The notes beneath the pieces are model-generated. The model worked only from the letters and a program-made list of their open reading frames with translations. It made no database searches and was not told where the DNA came from. Both the position numbers and the translations under genes were made by a program. 64,000 nt of DNA from Myxococcus xanthus (GTDB lineage: Bacteria; Myxococcota; Myxococcia; Myxococcales; Myxococcaceae). Numbering within the stretch: position 1 is the stretch's first letter; every line of letters starts with the position of its first letter. The stretch is taken from contig NZ_CP017174.1 of the NCBI RefSeq assembly GCF_006402735.1, positions 1,863,001 through 1,927,000 of the forward strand, in the 5' to 3' direction. Shown here piece by piece: positions 25,427-33,545 of this stretch.

Positions 25427-26451
25427 TGAACGCCCTGGGCCAGCTGGTGTTGATGCGGCTGCGCATGTTGATGCGGCAGCCGGAGGTGCTGTTCTGGACG
25501 TTCATCTTCCCCGTCGTCACCACGCTGTTCCTGGGGTTGGCGTTCCGGAACGACTCCCTGGGCCCGGTGCGTGTGGCCGTGGCGGAGGGGCCGGGCGCAC
25601 CGGCGCTGATGGCGAAGCTGGAGGGTGTGCTGGAGCTGTCGGCCGAGGTCGCGGACGAGGCGTCCGCCCGGCGGCGGCTGGCGCGCGGACAGCTCTCCCT
25701 GGTGCTGCTGCCGGGCACCGTGCCCGAGGCGCTGGTAGACCCCAGCCAGGCGGAGGGCCGCACCGCGCGGCTCCTGGTGGAGCAGGCGCTCGCCGCGCCG
25801 GAAGACACCGCGCGTCCCGCCGTGGTGAAGGCCACGCCGGTGTCGGAGCCGGGAAACCGCTACGTCGACTTCCTCATCCCCGGCCTGCTGGGCCTGTCGT
25901 TGATGTCCAGCAGCCTGTGGGTGGTGGCGGGCTCGCTGGTGGCGATGCGCGGAGGCAAGCTGCTGAAGCGGCTGGCCGCGACGCCCATGAGGCGCTCCCA
26001 ATTCTTCCTGTCCTACATGCTGGCGCGCGCGGGGTTCGCGCTGGCGGAGGTCCTCTTCTTCTGTGCCTTCGCGCGCTGGCTCTTCGGCGTGCCGATGTTC
26101 GGCAGCTACTTCACGTTGACGCTCGTGGGGCTCGCGGGTGCGCTGTGCTTCGCCGCGCTCGGCGTGCTCGTGGCCATCCGGGCGCGGACGGAGGAGGCGG
26201 TGGGCGGGCTCGTCAACCTCGTCTCGCTGCCGATGATGTTCGTCTCCGGCGTCTTCTTCGCGTCCGGGAACTTCCCCTCTTGGTTGCAGCCCGTCATCCG
26301 CGCCTTGCCGCTCACGGCCATCAATGACTCGCTGCGGGCCGTCATGCTGGAGGGCGCGGGCCTGGCTTCACTGGGTGCGCCCATGTTGGTGCTGGCCGCG
26401 TGGACCGTGGTGCCACTGCTGTTGGCCCTTCGTTGGTTCCGCTGGACGTAA
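25426..26451 (+). CDS. ABC-2 type transporter permease
   Basis: This 341-residue inner-membrane permease has one N-terminal helix (about 20-38), a periplasmic domain (about 40-150) and a block of five helices (about 150-340). The block ends with the ABC-2 signature region GGLVNLVSLPMMFVSGVFF and LPLTAINDSLRAVM. It is partner of the ATPase encoded immediately upstream and shares one base with it. Together they form a DrrAB-like exporter. The methyltransferase gene starts 14 bp after its stop, so it is in the same operon. Confidence 0.9.
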   Translation: MNALGQLVLMRLRMLMRQPEVLFWTFIFPVVTTLFLGLAFRNDSLGPVRVAVAEGPGAPALMAKLEGVLELSAEVADEASARRRLARGQLSLVLLPGTVPEALVDPSQAEGRTARLLVEQALAAPEDTARPAVVKATPVSEPGNRYVDFLIPGLLGLSLMSSSLWVVAGSLVAMRGGKLLKRLAATPMRRSQFFLSYMLARAGFALAEVLFFCAFARWLFGVPMFGSYFTLTLVGLAGALCFAALGVLVAIRARTEEAVGGLVNLVSLPMMFVSGVFFASGNFPSWLQPVIRALPLTAINDSLRAVMLEGAGLASLGAPMLVLAAWTVVPLLLALRWFRWT

Positions 26452-26465
26452 AGGAGCGCTGCTTC

Positions 26466-27965
26466 GTGTCACAGCCCGTTTCCGCGCCGTCCCCCGCCTT
26501 CGTTCAGCAGCTCAACTTCCACGCGCGAGACGCCAGCAACGAAGCGGCGGCACTCCAGGCCGCCTTCGCGCTCGGCCTCTTCGGACACCTTCCGGAGACG
26601 GGCTCGGGCGAGCCGGTGTCCCTGGATGCGCTCGCGAAGCGGGTGGGTGGCACCTGGCGAGGGACGCGCTCCGTCGTCGAGCCGCTGGTCGCGTTGGGCT
26701 TCGTCCACCTGGAGGACGGGCGGGGGTATTCGTTGCCCGCGTCGACCGCGGCCTTCCTCCGGGATGAGGCGTTCGTTGCCGGGCTGCGCGAGGCGAGGCG
26801 TTGGTGGCACCCGCTGGCGCTGCTGCCCCAGGCCGTGCGCGGTGGCGGCCCCGTGGAGTGGGACGGGGAGACGTGGGACGTGCTCGGGTGGTACCGCGCG
26901 CTGTTCCTGTCGCCCCCTCCGTCCACCCCGAGCGCCGAGGCCCGGGACTTCCATGACCGCTTCGCCCGCAACCCCGCGCGCACGCTGGCGTTGGTGACGG
27001 CCGCGGAGCTGGACGTGCTGGTGAAGCTGGTGCGCGGGCCTGTGCCGCTGGACGTGCTGGCGCGGGAGGTGGGGGCGTCGGCGGAGGCGCTGGAGGTGCT
27101 CCTGGGCGCGCTGGCGGCGATGGGCATCGTCCAGGCACAGGAGACAGGCTGGGGCTTCACGGAGGCCGCGGGCCGGGCGCTGGACGCCCAGAGCCTTCCG
27201 TACTTCCAGCGGGCGCTGCCGGCGACCATGGCCTACTGGGAGGCGCTGGGGCACCTGGACGAGGCGGTGCGGGAGCAGCGCTTCCGGTTGGACTTGCGCG
27301 ACCCGGAGACGGCGCGCCGCATCTACCAGGAGAACGCCTCGCGCATCTCCAGCATCTTCGCTTCGCACCTGCGGCTGAGCCGGCAGGCCGCGGCGCTGGT
27401 GCGGTCGATGCGGCCATTGGCACAGGCGCGCGTGTTGGACGTCGGCACGGGCTCGGGCGTGTGGGGCGCGGCCTTCGGGTTGGCGGACCCCACCACGCAC
27501 GTCACGTACCTGGATTCGCCGCACGTGCTGGACGCGGTGCGCCCCCACCTGACGAAGCTGAAGCTGGAGGCCCGTTCCGAGCTGTGGGCGGGGGACTGCC
27601 TCTCCGTGGACTACGGCGAGTCCCGCTACGACGTCATCCTGCTGCCGCAAATCATCCCCGCGCTGCCGCCCTCGGAACTTCCGAGCTTCTTCGCTCGGCT
27701 GGCCCGGGCGCTGAAGTCCGGGGGCCTGCTGCTCATCTCCGGCTATCTGCTGACGGACCGGCGCGATGGTCCGCTGGACGCGCTCTACTTCGCGCTGCGC
27801 CGGTACGTGACGAACGAGGGCGACGTGCTCTCCCTTCCGGAGTTCCGCGCGCTGCTGTCGCCCGTGGGCCTCACGGAGGCTCGCGGCTTCGACATGCCCA
27901 TCCAGCAGGTCGTCATCGCTCACCGGGGCGACGTCGCGTGGGCGGAGCCCGTGTCGTCGCGTTGA
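26466..27965 (+). CDS. SAM-dependent O-methyltransferase-like protein with two winged-helix dimerisation domains
   Basis: This 499-residue protein is of the plant-type/acetylserotonin O-methyltransferase kind, but longer than the usual 340-380 residues. A first winged-helix domain (about 15-95: EAAALQAAFALGLFGHL, LVALGFVHLEDGRGYSL) is followed by a second similar one (about 170-250: LVTAAELDVLVKLV, LGALAAMGIVQAQETGWGFT), then the Rossmann methyltransferase (about 320-480). The SAM motif is VLDVGTGSGVWGAAFG, then VTYLDSP, DVILLPQIIPAL and RALKSGGLLLISGYLL. The GTG at 26466 follows AAAGGAGCGC. It is a clear paralogue of the convergent gene 9 bp away. It probably methylates the nonribosomal product or a precursor. 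Confidence 0.8.
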   Translation: MSQPVSAPSPAFVQQLNFHARDASNEAAALQAAFALGLFGHLPETGSGEPVSLDALAKRVGGTWRGTRSVVEPLVALGFVHLEDGRGYSLPASTAAFLRDEAFVAGLREARRWWHPLALLPQAVRGGGPVEWDGETWDVLGWYRALFLSPPPSTPSAEARDFHDRFARNPARTLALVTAAELDVLVKLVRGPVPLDVLAREVGASAEALEVLLGALAAMGIVQAQETGWGFTEAAGRALDAQSLPYFQRALPATMAYWEALGHLDEAVREQRFRLDLRDPETARRIYQENASRISSIFASHLRLSRQAAALVRSMRPLAQARVLDVGTGSGVWGAAFGLADPTTHVTYLDSPHVLDAVRPHLTKLKLEARSELWAGDCLSVDYGESRYDVILLPQIIPALPPSELPSFFARLARALKSGGLLLISGYLLTDRRDGPLDALYFALRRYVTNEGDVLSLPEFRALLSPVGLTEARGFDMPIQQVVIAHRGDVAWAEPVSSR

Positions 27966-27974
27966 GCTTCCGCG

Positions 27975-29489
27975 TCAGGCCGCGCTCTTTCGGGAACTGT
28001 CCGGAGGCGGCGCCAGCGTCGTGGGCAGGGGCACGCCAGGGCGCGCGGCCAGCACCAGTTCCTGGGTGGGCAGGGGAATACACACGCTGGAGGACAGCCC
28101 CACGTCCGCCAGGAGCTGGCCGTACTCCGAGGCGGACAGCAGGTCCCCCTCATTGGTCATGAAGCGGCGCAGTCCGAAGTAGAGGTGGTCCAACGGGCCA
28201 TCTCGGCGCTCGTCGAGGACGTACTCCGCGATGACGAGGACGCCGCCGGGCCGCAGGGCGCGCGCCACGCGGGCGAACATGCCTGGAAGGTCTTCGGGCC
28301 GCAGCACGTTGAGCACCTGCGGGAGGATGATGAGGTCGAAGTCCGCCTCGCCGAAGTCCTGGGTGAAGAGGTTGCCTGGCCAGAAGCGCGCGCGGTCCGA
28401 CACCTTCAGCGCCTCCACGTTGCGGCGCACCTGCTCCAGCACCACCGCCTGGTCGAAGTAGGTGACGTGCGTGGTGGGCGTGGCACGCGCGAAGGCCGCG
28501 CCCCACACACCCGAACCGGTGCCGATGTCCAGCACCTGGGCACCTTCCAGGGCGCGGGCTTGGGCGACCGTCGCGGCGGCGCGCCGGCTGAGCTGGAAGT
28601 GCGAGGCGAACACTGCCGTAATCTGGCTCGAGTTGTCCGCGTAGAAGCGCTGGCTCACCTCCGGGTCCTTCAGGTCCAGGATGAAGCGCTCCTCGCGCAC
28701 CGTCTCATCCAACCGGCCCAAGGCCTCCCAGTACCGCTCGGACACGGACAGCGAGCGCAGCAGGTAGGGCAGGGCCTTTCCGCCCAGGAGTTGCCGGGCC
28801 TCGTCCGTCAGCCGCCACGTTGCTCCTTCCTGCTGGGCGATGCCGAGCTGCTCCAGCAATGCGACCAGCAGCGACAGTCCCTCGCCGCCGAGCCCCGTGG
28901 TGGCTCCCAGTGTCTGCTCGGTATGCGCCTGCGAGGACAGGGCCTCCAGCAGCCCCAGCCGGCCCGAGGCCAGCAGCACCTGCATGCGGAGGGCGCTGCG
29001 CGCGAAGCGGTCGAAGAAGTCCTCGGCCTCAGGTGAGGGCCCCGGTGCGGGAGCCGTGAGGAACAGCGCGCGGTAGTGGCCGAGCACGTCCCAGCTCGCG
29101 CCACCGTGCGCCACCGGTCCGCCTTGTTTCACCGCCTCGTCCAGCCGCCCACCAGCGTCCCACCATGGATGCTGGGCTTCGAGCCGTTTCCGGAAATCCA
29201 CGTCGCGCAGGAACGCCGCGGCGGTGGGAATGAGCGCCAGCTCGCGCGCGTCGTCGAGATGGACGAAACCCAGGCAGACGAGCAACTCCGTCAGCGCCCG
29301 GGTTCCCCGGTGTGTGCACTGGATGCGCCGTGCCAGCTCCGTCATCGACACGGGCGGGGCTCCCCCCTTCACTGGTAGTGCGTCGAAGAGTCCCAGTGAC
29401 AGTGCGGTGCGGAGCAGGGCCGACTCGTTCGAGGCATTGCGCGCCCAGAAGTGGAGGGACTGCGCCAGGGTGCGACGGTCGACGGTCAT
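27975..29489 (-). CDS. Paralogous SAM-dependent O-methyltransferase-like protein
   Basis: This 504-residue protein is a paralogue of the preceding methyltransferase with the same three-part layout. The first winged helix is at about 10-95 (ESALLRTALSLGLFDAL, LVCLGFVHLDDARELAL), the second at about 165-250 (LLASGRLGLLEALS, LLEQLGIAQQEGATWRLT), and the methyltransferase at about 320-480 with VLDIGTGSGVWGAAFA, VTYFDQA, DLIILPQVLNVL and RALRPGGVLVIAEYVL. The start is the ATG at 29489 (MTVDRRTLAQ), after GACGAGG; the very long antisense ORF that continues upstream of it is a shadow of the acyl-ligase gene. It is divergent from that gene over an 81-bp promoter region. Confidence 0.85.
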   Translation of the reverse strand: MTVDRRTLAQSLHFWARNASNESALLRTALSLGLFDALPVKGGAPPVSMTELARRIQCTHRGTRALTELLVCLGFVHLDDARELALIPTAAAFLRDVDFRKRLEAQHPWWDAGGRLDEAVKQGGPVAHGGASWDVLGHYRALFLTAPAPGPSPEAEDFFDRFARSALRMQVLLASGRLGLLEALSSQAHTEQTLGATTGLGGEGLSLLVALLEQLGIAQQEGATWRLTDEARQLLGGKALPYLLRSLSVSERYWEALGRLDETVREERFILDLKDPEVSQRFYADNSSQITAVFASHFQLSRRAAATVAQARALEGAQVLDIGTGSGVWGAAFARATPTTHVTYFDQAVVLEQVRRNVEALKVSDRARFWPGNLFTQDFGEADFDLIILPQVLNVLRPEDLPGMFARVARALRPGGVLVIAEYVLDERRDGPLDHLYFGLRRFMTNEGDLLSASEYGQLLADVGLSSSVCIPLPTQELVLAARPGVPLPTTLAPPPDSSRKSAA

Positions 29490-29531
29490 CGATACCTCGT
29501 CCGGGGGGATTTCAGCTTCGCCCTTCACTGT

Positions 29532-29550
29532 CCCGGGGCGCAACCCCGGG
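29532..29550. promoter_or_regulatory. Inverted repeat in the divergent methyltransferase / acyl-ligase promoter
   Basis: CCCGGGG-cgcaa-CCCCGGG is a perfect 7-bp inverted repeat with a 5-bp spacer, centred in the 81-bp region between two divergent cluster genes. It could be an operator controlling both, or a stem in the 5' end of one transcript. Confidence 0.35.
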
Positions 29551-29570
29551 GCGGCGGGCCCTGCGCTACG

Positions 29571-32500
29571 ATGGCGCCCATGGCTCCTCGAACGACTCCG
29601 GTGGACGCGGCCCTTCACCTCCTGCGCGAGGATTCGCGGGTCCAGGACGCCCACGTAGGGGAGCTCTCCGGAACCGCGACGGCATGGGTGGTGCCTCGTC
29701 GCGCGGTCCAGGCCTCGGCTCTGGAGTCGCTGCTGCGCGAGCACCTGGGAGACGTCGCTCCGGCCGTGGCGCTGGTGGACGCGCTGCCGCTCCAGGACAC
29801 GGGGACGCCGGATGAGGCGCGGCTCGCGCGGTGGACGTCCGCCACGCCCGCCATGCTCCAGCAGATGGAATCGCGATGGCGAAGCTCCGGCCGGGAGGTG
29901 GCCGTGCTGGCCGGGCCCCGCATGCGGGAGGAGCGCTACACCCCCTTGGATGAGCTCCTGCCCGGGCCGCTGATGCCCAGGCCAGGCGAGGCGTCGGGCG
30001 CTTCGTCCCAGACGTCCTCCGCGGATGCTGTCGACTTGGAGCAAGCCCCGCCCGCGCTGCTCGATGGCGGCCCGCCGTGCCGGCCGGAGGGAGAGCCTCG
30101 CCTGCTTGGAGAGATGCTCCGCCGGGCGGTGACGCTGCATCCGGAGAAGACGCTGACATTCATCGATGTGGAGGGCCGCCGCGAGGTGCTGCGCTTCGAT
30201 GCGCTCTGGCGCGAGGCGCTGCGGCTGTGCGGTGGCCTGCAAGCACGCGGGCTGAAAGCGGGGGACCGGGCTGTGCTCGTGTTGGAGCGCCCAGGCGAGG
30301 TCATCCGGGCGTTCTGGGCGTGCACGCTCGCTGGCGTGGTGCCGTCGCTGCTGGCCTGGCCCGCTTCGTTCGAGCGCTCGCATCCCACGATGGCGCGCGT
30401 GCTGTCGGTGGCGAAGCGCCTGGGCGGGCCGTGGGTCCTCGCGGGGCCCGCCGCGGTCGGCACGCTGGAGGCCGAGGGGCTTCGAGTGGCCACGCTCGCC
30501 GCGCTGGACACGGGGGGGGAGGGACAGCCAGCCGCCGTGCCCGAGGGCGCTCCCGCGCTGATGTCGTTCACCTCCGGCAGCACCGGGCTGCCCAAGGGCG
30601 TGGTGCTCACGCACGACAACCTGCTGGACATGTGTGACGCGATGATGGCGGGCGGCTGGTACACGCCTCAGGACGTGGGCGTGAGCTGGATGCCGCTGGA
30701 CCACGTCGCGGGCATCACCTATTCGCACCTGCTCTGCCTGCGGGCGCGCACGTCGCATGCGCTCGTGTCCCGCGACCATGTCCTGGCGGACGTGCTGCGG
30801 TGGATGGACCTGCTGTCCGAGCTGAAGGGGACCCATGGGTGGGCGCCCAACTTCGCGTTCGGACTGGTGGCGGACCGGTTGGAGCGCAGCGAGCGCCGTG
30901 CCTGGACCTTGTCGCATGTGCGGGTGCTGAGCTGCGCGGGTGAGCCGCTCGTCGCGCGGACGCTTCAGCGCTTCACGGATGCGCTGGCGGGTGAGGGGCT
31001 TCGGCGGGACGTGGTGTGTCCGGGCTGGGGCATGGCGGAGACCACCTCCTTCTTCACCAACACCCGGGGCGTCCGGACGCATGACGGAGAGGCCGCCGTG
31101 GAGCTGGGACCGCCGCCCGCGGGCTCGGCGCTGCGCATCGTGGATGACGCGGACCAGGTGGTGCCCCAGGGGCGCGTGGGGCATCTCCAGGTGCGGGGCG
31201 CCTCGGTGCTGGCGGGCTACCTGGATGACCCGGAGCTCAATGCCCGCTCCTTTACCACCGACGGATGGTTTCGCACGGGGGACCTCGCCTGGGTTCGCAA
31301 CGGGCAGATGGCCATCACCGGACGCGAGAAGGAAGTCCTCATCCTCCACGGCAACAACGTCTATCCGCAGGAGATAGAGACGGTGGTGGAGGAGGTGCCG
31401 GGCGTGTTGCCCACGTACTCCGTGGCATGCGCCACGCGCGTGGGCGGCGCGCAGACGGATGAAATCGTCGTCTTCTTCGTCCCCGCGCCAGACGCGCCTC
31501 CGCTGGGCGGACTGCTGCGCGCCATCCGCGAGGCCGTGGGACGGCGGCTGGGCTTCCAGGTGGCATGGCTGGTGCCGCTCGCCCGGCAGCAGGTGCCGCG
31601 CACGGAGCTGGGCAAGCGCGGGCGCACCGAGCTGCGCCGACGCTTCGAAGCCGGGGAACTGGCCGAGGAGCGCCGCGTGGCGGAGCGGTTGTTGGGTGGC
31701 CGCTTCACGTTGCCCCCGTGCCTCGCCGTGCCTCGCTGGCGGCAGCGGCAGCCCGGCGCTGGCGGCGCGGATGCGGGGGCCGTGCTCGTCGTGGGAGACG
31801 CCTCCTGGGCCGAGGCGCTGCGCGCGCGGATGGCTCCTCGGGAGGTGCTGCACGCGGAGCCGGAGGATGGCTCCGCGCTGTCGCGGCACCTGCCCTCCGC
31901 CGAGCGCCGGGTGCGCGAAGTCGTCTACGTGGCGGCGCCGTCCACTGGCGCGCCTTCGCGGGACACCCTGGTGCGCGCGGTGGCGCCCCTGTTGGGGTTG
32001 GTTCAGTCCCTGGCGCCGCTCGTGGAAGCCGCGCCCTGCCGGCTGCGCGTGGTCGTGCCTCAAGTGGGGGCTTCGCTCGAGACCGGGGCGGGAGCCCACC
32101 TGCTGCCGGGGTTGCTCCGCGCGGCGGAGGCGGAAGTGCCCGGCCTGGAGACCTCGCTCCTGTGGGTTCCGCAAGAGCGCCCGGCCGCGGTGGACAGAGT
32201 GGCCACCGAGCTGGCGCAGCCGCGTCCGGCGTTCGAGCTGGCCTGGCGGGAAGGGCGCCGCTGGGAGCGCGGGTTCGTGGCCTGGACGCCGTCCCTGGTC
32301 CCCGAACCGGTGCGCCTGAAAAAGGCGGGCTTCTACGTGGTGACGGGAGCGCTGGGCGGACTGGGACAGGCCTGGGCGCGCCATCTGCGAAACGGCCTGG
32401 GCGCGCGCCTGCTGCTCGTGGGGCGCCGCCAGCGGGACGCCGCCGTGGCGTCGCTGGAGCGTGAGCTGGGGGCGGCGGAGTATGTCACGGCCGATGTCAC

Positions 32501-33497
32501 GGAGCCGGAGGCGCTGCGGCGGGTGTTGGCCGACGCGGAGGCTCGCCACGGCCAGCGGCTTGATGGCGCCTTCCACTTCGCGGGCACGCTGAACTCCGTG
32601 CCCCTCATGCGCGAGGCGCCCGCGCCGTTCGTGGAGGGCGCCGCGGCCCATGTGCTGGGCGCGGTGGCGCTCGCGGACGCGTTCCGGGAGCGGCCGGAGG
32701 CCTTGCTCGTCTTCGCTTCCTCGTTGATGGGGACGCTGGGGGCAGGGCTCCACGCGGGTTACTGCGCGGCCACGGGCTTCCTGGACCGGTATGCGGAGGC
32801 GCTCGTGACAGACGGCCGGCGCGCGGTGTCGGTGGCCTTCAGCTCCGTGCGCGACACGGGCATGGCCCGTGGACTGACGGCGTCGCCCCCAGGCTACCGG
32901 ATGCTGGAACTACCCCAGGCCTTGGCCGCCCTCGCGTTGGCGGTGGAGTCGGGCGAGGCCCGCGTGCTGGCGGGTGTCGAGGGTTCAGCGCTGCCCTGGC
33001 GGACCGTGGGGCTGGGGGAGGGGGAGTCGTTGGACGTGGCGCACGTGTTCCTCGAGGCGGGCGGCTCGGGGGCGGCCGGTGTGGACGGAGCGGGGGCACA
33101 GGTGCACGTGCTGGAGTCGTTGCCCAGGCAGGCCAGTGGCGCCGTGGACCGCGAGGCGCTTGGTGCGATGCTGTCGGGCGGCGGCGCGCGCATCCCGGAG
33201 GGGCCGCTGGAGGTCGTGGTGGCGGAGGCCTTCCGCGACGTGCTAGGCGTGGATGACGTGGGCGCGCACGCGGACTTCTTCGTGCTCGGTGGCAGCTCGC
33301 TGCAGGCCACTCGCGTCCTGGCTCGTGTCCAGGAGCGCACCGGCTTGCGGCTGCCCGTGACGGCGCTGTTCGAACACGCTTCCGTCGCGAGGCTCGCGGC
33401 GCACGTCCGGCATCTCGTCGACCCCGAGCAGCTCGATGTTTCACTGCTCACCGATGCGCAGGTGGCCCTGCTGCTCAGCGTCATGCAGGCTTCCTGA
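29571..33497 (+). CDS. Acyl ligase (FAAL-like A domain)-ketoreductase-carrier protein
   Basis: This 1308-residue multidomain enzyme starts at 29571 or nine bases later (both ATG). Residues about 10-85 read like a degenerate adenylation C-terminal subdomain (AWVVPRRA, LLREHLGDVAPAVALVDALP) whose catalytic Lys is missing. An acyl-AMP ligase domain follows (about 180-700) with SFTSGSTGLPKGVVLTHDN, SWMPLDHVAGI, PGWGMAETT, FRTGDLAW and TGREKEVLILHGNN. A ketoreductase covers about 740-1100, with VTGALGGLGQAWARHL, the Ser in FASSLMG and the Tyr in GYCAATGF. The carrier is about 1205-1290, with FVLGGSSLQATR (phosphopantetheine Ser about 1242). There is no ketosynthase, acyltransferase or condensation domain. 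It probably loads and reduces an acyl starter, or makes an alpha-hydroxy acid, for the NRPS. Confidence 0.85.
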   Translation: MAPMAPRTTPVDAALHLLREDSRVQDAHVGELSGTATAWVVPRRAVQASALESLLREHLGDVAPAVALVDALPLQDTGTPDEARLARWTSATPAMLQQMESRWRSSGREVAVLAGPRMREERYTPLDELLPGPLMPRPGEASGASSQTSSADAVDLEQAPPALLDGGPPCRPEGEPRLLGEMLRRAVTLHPEKTLTFIDVEGRREVLRFDALWREALRLCGGLQARGLKAGDRAVLVLERPGEVIRAFWACTLAGVVPSLLAWPASFERSHPTMARVLSVAKRLGGPWVLAGPAAVGTLEAEGLRVATLAALDTGGEGQPAAVPEGAPALMSFTSGSTGLPKGVVLTHDNLLDMCDAMMAGGWYTPQDVGVSWMPLDHVAGITYSHLLCLRARTSHALVSRDHVLADVLRWMDLLSELKGTHGWAPNFAFGLVADRLERSERRAWTLSHVRVLSCAGEPLVARTLQRFTDALAGEGLRRDVVCPGWGMAETTSFFTNTRGVRTHDGEAAVELGPPPAGSALRIVDDADQVVPQGRVGHLQVRGASVLAGYLDDPELNARSFTTDGWFRTGDLAWVRNGQMAITGREKEVLILHGNNVYPQEIETVVEEVPGVLPTYSVACATRVGGAQTDEIVVFFVPAPDAPPLGGLLRAIREAVGRRLGFQVAWLVPLARQQVPRTELGKRGRTELRRRFEAGELAEERRVAERLLGGRFTLPPCLAVPRWRQRQPGAGGADAGAVLVVGDASWAEALRARMAPREVLHAEPEDGSALSRHLPSAERRVREVVYVAAPSTGAPSRDTLVRAVAPLLGLVQSLAPLVEAAPCRLRVVVPQVGASLETGAGAHLLPGLLRAAEAEVPGLETSLLWVPQERPAAVDRVATELAQPRPAFELAWREGRRWERGFVAWTPSLVPEPVRLKKAGFYVVTGALGGLGQAWARHLRNGLGARLLLVGRRQRDAAVASLERELGAAEYVTADVTEPEALRRVLADAEARHGQRLDGAFHFAGTLNSVPLMREAPAPFVEGAAAHVLGAVALADAFRERPEALLVFASSLMGTLGAGLHAGYCAATGFLDRYAEALVTDGRRAVSVAFSSVRDTGMARGLTASPPGYRMLELPQALAALALAVESGEARVLAGVEGSALPWRTVGLGEGESLDVAHVFLEAGGSGAAGVDGAGAQVHVLESLPRQASGAVDREALGAMLSGGGARIPEGPLEVVVAEAFRDVLGVDDVGAHADFFVLGGSSLQATRVLARVQERTGLRLPVTALFEHASVARLAAHVRHLVDPEQLDVSLLTDAQVALLLSVMQAS

Positions 33498-33522
33498 GTG
33501 CGGCGCTTGTTTTCACGGGACT

Positions 33523-33539
33523 CGAATCCTTAGGATTCG
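33523..33539. promoter_or_regulatory. Perfect 17-bp inverted repeat before the permease operon
   Basis: CGAATCC-TTA-GGATTCG lies between the acyl-ligase stop (33497) and the permease ATG (33546). There is no T-tract after it, so a terminator is unlikely. Its right arm is close enough to the start codon (7 bp) to cover the ribosome-binding region if it folds in RNA. Confidence 0.4.
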
Positions 33540-33545
33540 GGGTTC

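Noticed and set aside
29490..32753. Upstream extension of the second methyltransferase to a 1592-residue protein
   Set aside because: The extra part is Arg/His/Gln-rich antisense to the acyl-ligase gene, whose domains are unmistakable. The real start is the ATG at 29489.
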